From Verrucomicrobiales bacterium (GTDB lineage: Bacteria; Verrucomicrobiota; Verrucomicrobiia; Verrucomicrobiales; DEV007), in contig JAOFXR010000005.1 in NCBI GenBank assembly GCA_028047635.1, positions 30,465 through 94,464 on the forward strand: a stretch of DNA of 64,000 bases, in the 5' to 3' direction. The notes under the pieces were generated by a model. That model saw only the letters and a list, made by a program, of their open reading frames with translations, was not told the origin of the DNA and made no database searches. Made by a program: the position numbers and the translations under genes. How positions within the stretch are numbered: the stretch's first letter is position 1; each line of letters starts with the position of its first letter. This document shows positions 1-7,804 of the stretch, piece by piece.

Positions 1-3
1 GGG

Positions 4-3000
4 TTAGAACTCTTTGATGTCAATAAACTGAACGGTTCCAGCGTCGTCAAGTACTTCGACTTTGACGTCATCGAGTCCGAAACCATTGAGACCTGAGACA
101 GTGATTTTTTGTCTTCCCGGCTTCTTCACTTCCAATGTGATCTCTGCTTCGGAAACATCTGCCGGCAGTTCGATCTTATTCTCTCCATGGAGAAGAATGA
201 GGTCGTTCAGCTTTCCTGAAATCTTGAATCGCACCGGTCCCGCTTTGCTGACATCGACGAAAGTACGAGCGACTCCGTAGCGATTGCGCCCTCGTCCGAC
301 GACCTTGGGCATTTCAGGAATCGGAACACCACCGGTTACTTTGGCGAAGAAGGGGATCCACTGATAGGTTTTGATGTCCTCGGTGAAGATCTGATGTCCG
401 TAATGGCCGATTGCATCGCGAGTTCTTTCGTGGGGCATGAGTGACTGCCACTGTCTCACATAGCGGTTCGGCGGCGTCTTGAAGTCACCGTCTTTTCCAA
501 GCTGTGCCAGAAAGGCCACTAGATCGACAAACTCGTCTTCCCGTAGCTGAGCGGTTAGGCCTGGAGGCATGAGTGAAACAGGGCTGATGTTATTGCTCGC
601 AATATCGGCTTTAGGAATGCGGTTTTCTTTTCCTGTGGCATCGCGGACGACGAGCTCGTTGTCATCCTCGCGAGCAATGGCTCCGGCGAATGAGTCTCCG
701 TTTTTCAAGGTGACCAGTGTCGTGTGATAGCCTTCTTTGATCTTCATGTTCGGCTGAAGCAGGGAATCGATGAGGTAATCAACCGGAGCGCTGGAGCCAA
801 TACTAACGAGATCAGGTCCGATCACGCCGCCGGCACCGCCGATGGCATGACAAACAAGACACTGCATCGAGGCGCGGCGATACACTTTCTCTCCATTGTG
901 TGGATCGCCTGACTTCGCAACTGCCTCCATCATCGATTCCATCTCGGTGTCGGAGAGAGCCATCTTCATCGGTTTGAGGTCTGCGGCCTTCTGAAGTGCT
1001 TTAACGAGCCCTTCGGGTTTCGTCGCGGCGCTGCTTGCCTTCTGGACACCGACAAGTGCGATCGGTTGGGGAAGTTTTGCGTTTGTGAGAGCTTTCGCGA
1101 GCGCTCCGGGGCCCTGCTTCGTGGCGAGGAAAGCCGCGTAGATGCCATGAGGATCTTTTCCGTCCGGCGCGTTCTGCAAGACTTCGACGGCGAGCGTGGC
1201 ACCTGCGGCCGGGTTCATGCGGGTGCGGCCTCTCACCGCGAGGGACTTAATTAAAAAGGTGCTCGTCTCTGATTTGGCTTCGCTGTCGAAGAGCTTCGCG
1301 GTGGGTGGGCCGCCAAGAGAAATAAGTCCGTTGAGAGTGGCTTCAGCGCGGCCCTGGTTCTCGGCTGCAGCGAGGAAGGCGGATTGCAATCCGGGACGAG
1401 CAGACTCTAGTTTCCAAAGACCAGCGAGGGTGGCGGCTTCTGAGAAAATGACGTCGTTCTTCGAATCGAGGAATTGATTTAATCGGTTCTTGTCACCCGT
1501 CGGTTGAATTTTCCTGATCCGTCCAGCCGAAGCCAGAGTGGTAAGAATCGCTTTCTGATGTGCCGGGGAGGCGTTCTCTTTCAGCGTGTGGACGAAAAGA
1601 TTGTTTAGGTTCTCAGGAGAGCCGGTTTTTGAAATCCAGTCGGCAATGTCAGTCACTTCCTGATCGGAGGATATCTCGCCACTTTCAAGTGCGCTGAGAA
1701 TCTGATCCACTGCGACCGGTTTGTTGATCGCCCGAACCGCAAAGAGAAGTTGGCGGGTGGAGCTAAAAGGATTTTTTTCCTGTGCATCAGCGACCCAGCG
1801 GTCGGAGTGTTCGCGACAGATCGACCAGAGCGCGAAATCGAGAAACTCATCAAGCTCGACTCCATCGATCGCCTTCATCGCGGTGGTGACGGTTTCTTTG
1901 ACATCTAGCTGCGCAAGCACACTCACGGCCCAGAGGCGCACTTGTGGGTGAGGATCAGCTATCGCTTTGCTCGCGATGGCGAGGGCTTCGTCGTTATCAG
2001 CAGCACGGTAGTAAATGGCGCGTAGTGCGGCGGCACGTGCTTTGTGATTTTTGGAATCCAGTAAGGCCACGGCGGCCTTCTCATCAAACTGATTGAGGGT
2101 TTGTGAGGCCCATACCTTGCGAAGGGCAACGAGATCGGGATCAACCCCATCGGGGACGCTCAAGTTCGCGACGGCTGGAAGAACCGCTTTCGGATCGCGG
2201 TTTCTCATTTCCGTGAGCGCGAGTTGACGGGTCAGTGCCTCAGGGGCATTGAGTTTTCCAGCAAGGGCTTTTTCATCGAGTTGGCTGAGATCTTCGATCG
2301 GAAGCGTATCCTGATCATCAAAGGTAATTCTCCAGATGCGGCCGTGCTTTTGATCGCGGCGTGAGTCGCGGAAGTCAACTTCACCATGCTGAATGATAGG
2401 GTTATACCAGTCGGCGACGTAGATGGCCCCATCGGGGCCCATTTTGATATCGATAGGGCGGAAGGCGCGGTGCTTCGATGAAATGAGATCGGGGACCTGA
2501 GATGAGGTGTAGGCGCTGCCGTTGTCAGTCAGCTTGAAAAGATTGATTCGACTCCCGCGAAAATCGGGAGCAGCGATGAGGCCTTTGAGATCATCAGGAA
2601 GATGGCGTCCAGTAAGAAACTCGGCTCCGCAATGTTTGGGCTGTCCGGGGTTAAGTCCCTTGAGAATGCGGGAGGCTCCCGGTGAGGTCGCAAAGACAGA
2701 ACGGGGAAAAACGAAGTTGATGCCCTGACTGCCGGCCCCGTCGGTGAGGAAGCTTTGTCCCCACTCATCAAAAGCGTGTCCCCAGGGATTGATGAGTCCT
2801 TTCATGAACACATCCGATCGCTGAGTCTCGGGCCGGTAGTGCCACATTCCGCCACCGAGGAGGCGACGAATTCCGTAAGGCGTTTCGAGGTGCGTGTGAA
2901 TGTAGATGGACTGATTCATCCAAATCATTCCCTCTGGACCCCATTTAAAAGTGTGTAACAAATGGTGGGTATCCTCGGTTCCAAACCCTGACAGAACTAC

Positions 3001-3459
3001 CTGGCGTTCATCGGCGACATCATCCCCGTCGGTATCTTTGAGAAAGAGGACCTCGATCGAATTCGCAATGTAGGCGCCTCCGTCACCGGGGAGGACGGCT
3101 GTGGGAATGTGAAGATTGGTGGCAAAGTCTATGCTCTTGTCCGCGACGCCATCACCATTCGTATCTTCGAGAATCACGACTTTGTCTTGTTCCTCCTGGC
3201 CTGGCTTGATGTGCGGGTAGAGCGGACTGCTGACGACCCAGAGGCGTCCGCGCGAATCCCAGTTCATGTGAGTCGGGTTCGCGACGGCGGGTTCGTTGGC
3301 GAAAAGATTCACCTTCGCGCCTTCGATGAGTTGAAAGGCTTCGAGCTGCGCGGATACAGCCGTGTCAGGAATATCCTTGAGGCCGTTTTGAGAGTGAGCC
3401 GGGAGGGCGGCGAGAGTCGCAACGATGAGGGTTGCGGCAAGTGATTGGAAAAATTTCAT
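4..3459 (-). CDS. PVC-type c-heme protein with dehydrogenase-like propeller and HEAT repeats
   Basis: This 1151-residue exported protein belongs to the large family first described in Pirellula and Verrucomicrobium (membrane-bound dehydrogenase domain followed by a heme-binding C-terminal domain). A signal peptide ending near AHSQ is visible. A six-bladed-propeller-like region with repeated DTDGD/DTNGDG calcium-type loops occupies about residues 40-380, followed by an alpha-helical HEAT-like section (about 400-800). A c-type heme site CLVCH lies at about residues 867-871, followed by a conserved segment with IGPDL and a distal methionine region (VSLMPPGL). The last 150 residues look like a carbohydrate-binding beta domain. 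It probably oxidises a sugar or alcohol in the periplasm, but the substrate is not known for the family. It is followed 42 bases downstream by an SGNH hydrolase on the same strand, a pairing I associate with PVC bacteria. Confidence 0.9.
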   Translation of the reverse strand: MKFFQSLAATLIVATLAALPAHSQNGLKDIPDTAVSAQLEAFQLIEGAKVNLFANEPAVANPTHMNWDSRGRLWVVSSPLYPHIKPGQEEQDKVVILEDTNGDGVADKSIDFATNLHIPTAVLPGDGGAYIANSIEVLFLKDTDGDDVADERQVVLSGFGTEDTHHLLHTFKWGPEGMIWMNQSIYIHTHLETPYGIRRLLGGGMWHYRPETQRSDVFMKGLINPWGHAFDEWGQSFLTDGAGSQGINFVFPRSVFATSPGASRILKGLNPGQPKHCGAEFLTGRHLPDDLKGLIAAPDFRGSRINLFKLTDNGSAYTSSQVPDLISSKHRAFRPIDIKMGPDGAIYVADWYNPIIQHGEVDFRDSRRDQKHGRIWRITFDDQDTLPIEDLSQLDEKALAGKLNAPEALTRQLALTEMRNRDPKAVLPAVANLSVPDGVDPDLVALRKVWASQTLNQFDEKAAVALLDSKNHKARAAALRAIYYRAADNDEALAIASKAIADPHPQVRLWAVSVLAQLDVKETVTTAMKAIDGVELDEFLDFALWSICREHSDRWVADAQEKNPFSSTRQLLFAVRAINKPVAVDQILSALESGEISSDQEVTDIADWISKTGSPENLNNLFVHTLKENASPAHQKAILTTLASAGRIRKIQPTGDKNRLNQFLDSKNDVIFSEAATLAGLWKLESARPGLQSAFLAAAENQGRAEATLNGLISLGGPPTAKLFDSEAKSETSTFLIKSLAVRGRTRMNPAAGATLAVEVLQNAPDGKDPHGIYAAFLATKQGPGALAKALTNAKLPQPIALVGVQKASSAATKPEGLVKALQKAADLKPMKMALSDTEMESMMEAVAKSGDPHNGEKVYRRASMQCLVCHAIGGAGGVIGPDLVSIGSSAPVDYLIDSLLQPNMKIKEGYHTTLVTLKNGDSFAGAIAREDDNELVVRDATGKENRIPKADIASNNISPVSLMPPGLTAQLREDEFVDLVAFLAQLGKDGDFKTPPNRYVRQWQSLMPHERTRDAIGHYGHQIFTEDIKTYQWIPFFAKVTGGVPIPEMPKVVGRGRNRYGVARTFVDVSKAGPVRFKISGKLNDLILLHGENKIELPADVSEAEITLEVKKPGRQKITVSGLNGFGLDDVKVEVLDDAGTVQFIDIKEF

Positions 3460-3501
3460 AGCGGAAAAGTAAATGGCAGGAGTGGCGAATCAGGAGATCG
3501 A

Positions 3502-4512
3502 TTAGTTCTTTGGCTGGCCGGCGAAAACTTTCTGGCGGGCGGCTTCGATGTTTTTTTCCTGCTCTGCAATGAGAGGATCAAACATTGGGATCTCTTTGGC
3601 GTTCTGGCCCTGTTCGTGTTTACGGAAGAGGAATAGATAAGTCTCGTTGGCCGGTCTCCACCGATGGAAAAAGAGACGGTTTTTCTCAATGATTGAGGCG
3701 ACCAGTTCAGGAGTCTCGTCATTGGCGATGGTTGAAGTCTCCCCGTAGCCGAGGCCTTTGACGAGCTCGCGTCCAAGAATTTGGTAACCGGATTTGCTGT
3801 AGTGAAGTCCGTTGTTGGTGAGTGCGGGGCTGGCTACTTCTCCGTTGAAGTCATCTCCGCCGAGGGCTGCGAACCAGTCAACGAAGCTCAGTTGGTTATC
3901 AGTGGCGAGTTGTTTGATGCGGTCGCGAAAGATGGCGAGACGGGCGTTGTTCTCTGTCTGATCGGGGAGGGGCTCTCCGAGGTTTTCAAGAGGTGGAGGC
4001 GAAACGAGCACGATCTCCCGTAGTGAGCCGCCTGCGGCGGAGCGAAGTCGGTCGATCTTTTCCTGGTAGCCTTGGCTGAATGTCGCAAGGCTGCCTTCCA
4101 TGCCGCTTGCGGACGGCTCTTTATGAATGGGTTCGTCGGTCCACCCCTGATCGACAGACATTGCCGCACCCGTGCCGTAGCAAAGGAATATGACCTGCGG
4201 TTTGATTTCTGAAACAATAGAGACAAGGCGTTCGCGACCTTCCTGCGGAGGACCGAAGTAAGAGCGTGAATCTCCGAACACAGAATCACCGCTCCAACCA
4301 AGGTTTCGAATCGAGATATTCTTCACTTCAGGGCCTGCCGCCAATTGCAAGGCGGCTTCCAGTTGCCCGGAAAGGCGGGCCCGTTCAATGACGGTGTTGC
4401 CGACGAGTGCGACGCGGTCTCCTGACTTCAGAATTGGTTCTGCGCCGTAGGCAAGTGCTGCGTGGGATAGCGCGAGACACCATAAGGTAATTCGAAGAGA
4501 AATGGGCTTCAT
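3502..4512 (-). CDS. Exported SGNH/GDSL-family hydrolase
   Basis: A signal peptide (hydrophobic segment ending ALAYGA) precedes an SGNH-type fold. The N-terminal block contains a GNTVIERAR motif and the sequence NLGWSGDSVFG, which resembles the block-II glycine region. The C-terminal block NNGLHYSKSGY carries the catalytic-type histidine found in the GxHxxxxGY pattern. Proteins of this shape in PVC bacteria are thought to deacylate polysaccharides, so an esterase acting on acetylated glycans is likely, though the substrate is not visible. It lies directly upstream of the heme/HEAT protein on the same strand and is probably co-transcribed with it. The class is fairly sure; the exact reaction is inference. 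Confidence 0.85.
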   Translation of the reverse strand: MKPISLRITLWCLALSHAALAYGAEPILKSGDRVALVGNTVIERARLSGQLEAALQLAAGPEVKNISIRNLGWSGDSVFGDSRSYFGPPQEGRERLVSIVSEIKPQVIFLCYGTGAAMSVDQGWTDEPIHKEPSASGMEGSLATFSQGYQEKIDRLRSAAGGSLREIVLVSPPPLENLGEPLPDQTENNARLAIFRDRIKQLATDNQLSFVDWFAALGGDDFNGEVASPALTNNGLHYSKSGYQILGRELVKGLGYGETSTIANDETPELVASIIEKNRLFFHRWRPANETYLFLFRKHEQGQNAKEIPMFDPLIAEQEKNIEAARQKVFAGQPKN

Positions 4513-4532
4513 TGGAATGTTTGAAAAGATCA

Positions 4533-4562
4533 GGTAGGATCGCTTTTACGACCAGTCCTCGT
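4533..4562. repeat. GTAGGAT-type imperfect repeat, copy 1
   Basis: The stretch GGTAGGATCGCTTTTACGAC followed by a CTCGTA end is nearly repeated at 4775-4803, where it reads GGTAGGAGCGTCTTTTACGA and then ends in CTCGTA. Both copies lie in the 275-base gap between the SGNH hydrolase start and the ferritin-like gene end. The form suggests a decayed dispersed palindromic element with GTAGGAG ends. Confidence 0.5.
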
Positions 4563-4642
4563 ACACGTTAGGAGTGTGTCAGAAGGAGCGCCTGTTGTAT
4601 CGTATTGTTACGAACAATCCCAGCGATTTGAACAAAAAAATA

Positions 4643-4667
4643 GCCGAACGCTGCTTTAGCGTCCGGC
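4643..4667. repeat. Imperfect hairpin in intergenic region
   Basis: Arms GCCGAACGCT and AGCGTCCGGC flank a five-base loop (GCTTT); nine of ten positions pair. It lies between two minus-strand genes, downstream of the ferritin-like gene. There is no U-tract, so it is more like an extragenic palindrome than a classical terminator. Confidence 0.5.
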
Positions 4668-4733
4668 CGAATTTATGTTACGCGGGCGCTATTGCCTGCC
4701 TTTTAATGAAAGGTCTCTGCATCCGCCTCTTAC

Positions 4734-4753
4734 TGCAGGCAGGAGTGCCTGCA
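4734..4753. repeat. Perfect 8-bp inverted repeat downstream of the ferritin-like gene
   Basis: TGCAGGCA and TGCCTGCA are separated by GGAG, giving a perfect stem with a four-base loop. It sits 36 bases past the stop codon of the minus-strand ferritin-like gene and could act as its 3' hairpin. No T-run follows it on either strand, so factor-independent termination is unproven. Confidence 0.5.
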
Positions 4754-4774
4754 TGACCCCGAAGAGCTGCAGAT

Positions 4775-4803
4775 GGTAGGAGCGTCTTTTACGACTTCTC
4801 GTA
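4775..4803. repeat. GTAGGAG-type repeat, copy 2, overlapping the ferritin-like stop codon
   Basis: This copy pairs with the one at 4533-4562. Its last part supplies the final codons (YEKS) and the TAA stop of the ferritin-like gene, so the element appears to have become part of the gene end. It also shares the GTAGGAG start with the palindrome inside the MFS gene at 21501-21530. Confidence 0.45.
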
Positions 4804-5250
4804 TTCTTTGAGGAACCCAATGAATTCGCGGCGGTGATCCTCCTCACCTGAGAGCAGGGTGATTGCAAGGTCTTGCGTTACATAGTCAATTCCATCACTC
4901 ACTTGAATGATTTTGTTATATTGGGCGATCGCTCCGTTTTCGGCATCGATGACGCCTTTGATTACACCGACAATGTCGGTTGTATCTTCGAGGGGCTGAA
5001 GCGATTTCTGTGCTCGATCCAGCGCAAAACTACCGGGAACGGTTCCTCCAATCGTTTTGATCCGGTTGGCGAGTGTCTGGGCGTGGGTGAGTTCTTCAAC
5101 GATGTCGGCGGCGAGGGCGCGCTTAATCACCTCGGATCGAACCCCGTCAAGGTTCACTGACGCGGCGATGTAGTTTTGCACCGTCTCCAGTTCCATCGCG
5201 TAGGCGATCTGAAGGTTTTTGATGATTTCCTGATTGGGTTCTTCGTTCAT
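4789..5250 (-). CDS. Ferritin-like (bacterioferritin/rubrerythrin-type) four-helix protein
   Basis: This 153-residue protein has the helical pattern and carboxylate/histidine ligands of the ferritin-like superfamily. These are a glutamate in the first helix (AMELETVQ), an EExxH-type pair in the second (VEELTHA), a third-helix glutamate (IDAENGAIAQY) and a final EEDHRREF motif. This arrangement can hold a di-iron centre and is typical of small proteins annotated as bacterioferritin or ferritin-like. It has no signal peptide, so it is cytoplasmic. A role in iron storage or peroxide detoxification is likely. It stands alone on the minus strand, divergent from the DUF4199 gene. No Fur-like site is obvious in the 124-base gap. 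Confidence 0.85.
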   Translation of the reverse strand: MNEEPNQEIIKNLQIAYAMELETVQNYIAASVNLDGVRSEVIKRALAADIVEELTHAQTLANRIKTIGGTVPGSFALDRAQKSLQPLEDTTDIVGVIKGVIDAENGAIAQYNKIIQVSDGIDYVTQDLAITLLSGEEDHRREFIGFLKEYEKS

Positions 5251-5374
5251 TTTTATGTTTATGTTAAGACGCTTTGCTCGTTAGAACCTTACGAAGGTAT
5301 TGATAACGAGGTTGCAGGAGCTTCGATGACAGCGTAATTCAGAATAGTCGGCATTTTGCCGGGGAGGAACACGT

Positions 5375-5878
5375 ATGAAATTGTTAGAGTTGAAATGGGG
5401 CTGCCTGATCGGTCTGGTCGGGGTGATCTGGTTGTATGGTTCCTATTTTATGGGCCTTCATTCCGATGGTATTGGAAAGATCCAATTGATGGTGGGTTTG
5501 GGCTTCATCATTTCTTTCATCTCGTATGGATTGGCGATGTCGGCTATCGTTAAGGCCCAGCCGGAAACCTCTTTTGTTGAAGGGTTGAAGTCCGGGGGGA
5601 TTATGGCTGTGATCGCTGCGGTGATTGCGGTCGTTGCTCAGTTCGGTTACTTCCAATGGATTAATCCTGACTGGACCCGGTATATGATGGATCAGACCCG
5701 AATTCACTTTGGAGCAGCGGGGACTTCGAGCGAACTGATCGAGGAACAGGTCAAATGGGCCGAGATGAATTTCAGTTTGAAAACCTACGCCATGCAGGCC
5801 GGACTTGGAGCGCTTCTCTCAGGCTTCATCTTTTCCGCCTTCGCGATGGGAATGATCCGTTTCTTTAAAAATCGATGA
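5375..5878 (+). CDS. DUF4199-family membrane protein
   Basis: The protein has 167 residues and four predicted membrane segments, at about residues 8-28, 35-55, 70-92 and 135-160. The third and fourth are separated by an acidic, charged stretch (WTRYMMDQTR to EEQVKWAEM). This layout and length match the DUF4199 family, which has no known function. The ATG at 5375 sits just after a GGGGAGGAA ribosome-binding-like sequence. Its stop codon overlaps the next gene's start by four bases (ATGA), so the two genes are translated together. Confidence 0.75.
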   Translation: MKLLELKWGCLIGLVGVIWLYGSYFMGLHSDGIGKIQLMVGLGFIISFISYGLAMSAIVKAQPETSFVEGLKSGGIMAVIAAVIAVVAQFGYFQWINPDWTRYMMDQTRIHFGAAGTSSELIEEQVKWAEMNFSLKTYAMQAGLGALLSGFIFSAFAMGMIRFFKNR

Positions 5879-6459
5879 AAAGACTTACCCGCACTCCGGT
5901 TATCGTCGCGGCGGCATTGACGTTGTTGGTGCCAACGATTGGCTGGTTTGCGCTCGTTGAGCTGGGGCATATAGGCAAACCGGGGGAACCCCTTGCTCCG
6001 CCGTTTAATTTGTCCGATCGAATATCAACCATTGAGTTGATCACAAGTCCGGACGGCAAGCACACGGCGCGGTTTGTCGGAAGTGAACCTGGTGATCCTG
6101 AGATGACGAGCGATGCGTTTTTTGAAGAAGTGGCGCGACGGCGATCAGAGAGAGAGTCGCTCCCGAGGGTTTATCGGTTTCTTGATGTTACTTCAGTTAC
6201 CGGTTTTCTCTGGGTTGCTTTCGGGCTTGCGGGGCAGGCCGTTTTCATGGGGCGTATGGTCGTTCAATGGCGAGCCAGTGAGAAAGCCAAATCGTCGGTG
6301 GTCCCTCCCGTATTCTGGTGGTTGAGCCTCCTCGGATCTTCCATGCTCATTGTCTATTTCCTCTGGCGAAAAGAGATCGTCGGATTCCTCGGTCAGAGCA
6401 CGGGATGGTTTATCTACGTCCGTAATCTGTGGTTCATCTACGGGAAATCTGATCGGTGA
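5875..6459 (+). CDS. Membrane protein with lipid-A-biosynthesis N-terminal (LAB_N) domain
   Basis: The C-terminal half (about residues 105-194) contains the LAB_N signature. It includes GLAGQAVFMGRMVVQW, the polar ARSEK-like loop, VPPVFWWLSLLGSSML and a final WFIYVRNLWFIY. In other bacteria this domain is found at the N-terminus of some LpxB proteins or as a free-standing small membrane protein next to lipid A or glycolipid genes. Here it is fused to an N-terminal anchored segment (one helix at 10-30 and a 70-residue polar region) that I do not recognise. It overlaps the DUF4199 gene by four bases. A role in envelope lipid metabolism is inference from the domain; no lipid A enzyme is adjacent. 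Confidence 0.75.
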   Translation: MKRLTRTPVIVAAALTLLVPTIGWFALVELGHIGKPGEPLAPPFNLSDRISTIELITSPDGKHTARFVGSEPGDPEMTSDAFFEEVARRRSERESLPRVYRFLDVTSVTGFLWVAFGLAGQAVFMGRMVVQWRASEKAKSSVVPPVFWWLSLLGSSMLIVYFLWRKEIVGFLGQSTGWFIYVRNLWFIYGKSDR

Positions 6460-6480
6460 GGACTAGTTTTCAGGGCTGAT

Positions 6481-7245
6481 TCACTCTGATTCCAGGCGGC
6501 CCCCCGTGAGCACTTCCTTCCGTGCCGATGCATCGAGGTCACCGACGCGAGTGTAGGTTCCGGTGAAGTAAGCTCTCATCCCATGGTAGTATTGAGTGTT
6601 TACTCCGGTCAGTTGGAGTTGGGATGCCGAATAGTTCTTTTCATAAATGAGCCAGGTCTCCGGATCTCCATCCGCTTTTTCATCGGAGCCGGCATCGGAG
6701 AAAAACGCCATGGAATCGTTGACTCGGGCCTCTCCGTCGATCATTCCGAGATGATAAGTAGGTCCTCTAACCACTTCGATATCGAATCGGAAACTCCCCG
6801 CGTCGGCTTCTTTGGCAATTCTCAGCCAGCCCCCGTAGCCGTCTGTCCATTCGCCTTCCCATTTCAATTCGCGATCAGACTCATTGGTCCAGCCTTCGAC
6901 CATTCGAGTGCGAGTTTGGGTGACAAATTTCATGGTGCGCCAGTAAGCGGTTGAGGCTTCCTCCCGTTCTTCGAACTCGGGTCCGTCATCATAGACGGCT
7001 GACGACATTGAAGCAGCATCGCGAAATTGAAGCCACTCTCGTTGGTCTTCCTGGAGGGCTTTGAAGTCCCATTCAGTCAGCGTCTTTTTTGCCTTTTGAT
7101 AGGCCGCATTCAACGCTTTGTCGGCCGATTGGAAAGCACTCTTTTCCTGCTCTCGTGTGAGTTCTATTTCATCTTGCGCCTGAACTGGTGAAACTTGACT
7201 TACGAGGTAAGTCAGAGCCAGGAGGGGGAACGGATTAAATCTCAT
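6481..7245 (-). CDS. Exported LprI/DUF1311-type protein
   Basis: The open frame extends to 7317, but the ATG at 7245 begins a clean signal peptide (hydrophobic core to VQA) and is the better start. Mature residues 25-100 carry the lysozyme-inhibitor LprI-type helix pair with LNAAYQKAKKTL and DQREWLQFRD, which matches the L..Y......L......L...Q..W...RD pattern of DUF1311. The remaining 130 residues form a beta-rich domain (GGWLRIAK, FDIEVVRGPTYH, AYFTGTYTRV) similar to those attached to this family. It probably acts in the periplasm. It follows the HxlR regulator on the same strand, 75 bases after the latter's stop codon. Confidence 0.75.
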   Translation of the reverse strand: MRFNPFPLLALTYLVSQVSPVQAQDEIELTREQEKSAFQSADKALNAAYQKAKKTLTEWDFKALQEDQREWLQFRDAASMSSAVYDDGPEFEEREEASTAYWRTMKFVTQTRTRMVEGWTNESDRELKWEGEWTDGYGGWLRIAKEADAGSFRFDIEVVRGPTYHLGMIDGEARVNDSMAFFSDAGSDEKADGDPETWLIYEKNYSASQLQLTGVNTQYYHGMRAYFTGTYTRVGDLDASARKEVLTGGRLESE

Positions 7246-7320
7246 GGAGAGCAGTGTGAATGATAATCGGAACTCAAGCAAGCCGTTGACGATTTTTCGC
7301 ACTTGCTGCGACATCACTGT

Positions 7321-7782
7321 TTAATCTGAGAAGAGGGAGCCCTCGGATGGCCTCAGGCCGATGCGTGTTTCCGGTTCCCATTTGAGACCCCATTTTAACA
7401 TTTCGGAGAGGACCGGTTTCAGCGCTTCGCCTTTTTCGGTGAGGTGATAACCGTATCGCTTTCCACCTTCCGTGAGTGGTCTTTTTTCGATGACTCCTGA
7501 CTCAAAGAGGCGTTCGAGACGGTCGGTGAGAATATTGGTCGGGACGTTCTCGGGTGATTCGCAGAATTCTTTAAACCTCGTACTTCCCAGCATGAGATCA
7601 CGTATTACGAGCAGGGTCCAGCGATCACCAAAGAGATCGAGCGCACATGATACGGGGCAGGGTGACCTACGGCCGGGATTGTCTCTTCTTTTCGCGGAGG
7701 CTTTTTCTTTTTTTGCGATTGCAAAAGTTAAGCCAGTATTTAATTGCTTGCAAAACACAAGTATAAGACTTTTAATTTGCAA
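7321..7782 (-). CDS. HxlR-family winged-helix transcriptional regulator
   Basis: The core from CPVSCALDLFGDRWTLLVIR onward is a typical HxlR domain. It continues with the recognition region (FKEFCESPENVPTNILTDRL) and the wing (EKRPLTEGGKRYGYHLTEKG). HxlR proteins are small cytoplasmic dimers that often respond to thiol or aldehyde stress and bind near their own promoter. The start is uncertain: the frame has no ATG upstream of the core, only TTG at 7782 and GTG at 7758, with no good ribosome-binding site before either. An ATC codon precedes a stretch (AKKEKASAKRR) that would look like a natural N-terminus if it were ATG, so a mutated start is possible. Three TTGCAA sites lie in or before the 5' end. 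Confidence 0.85.
   Translation of the reverse strand: MQIKSLILVFCKQLNTGLTFAIAKKEKASAKRRDNPGRRSPCPVSCALDLFGDRWTLLVIRDLMLGSTRFKEFCESPENVPTNILTDRLERLFESGVIEKRPLTEGGKRYGYHLTEKGEALKPVLSEMLKWGLKWEPETRIGLRPSEGSLFSD
7719..7782. promoter_or_regulatory. Three TTGCAA palindromes at 29-bp spacing at the hxlR 5' end
   Basis: TTGCAA, which is its own reverse complement, occurs at 7719, 7748 and 7777, exactly 29 bases apart each time, in an AT-rich stretch between the regulator core and the divergent pseudogene. This is the arrangement expected of repeated operator sites for an autoregulator. The binding protein and function are inference. Confidence 0.4.
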
Positions 7783-7804
7783 GTAATGGAAGCAAACACA
7801 ATGG

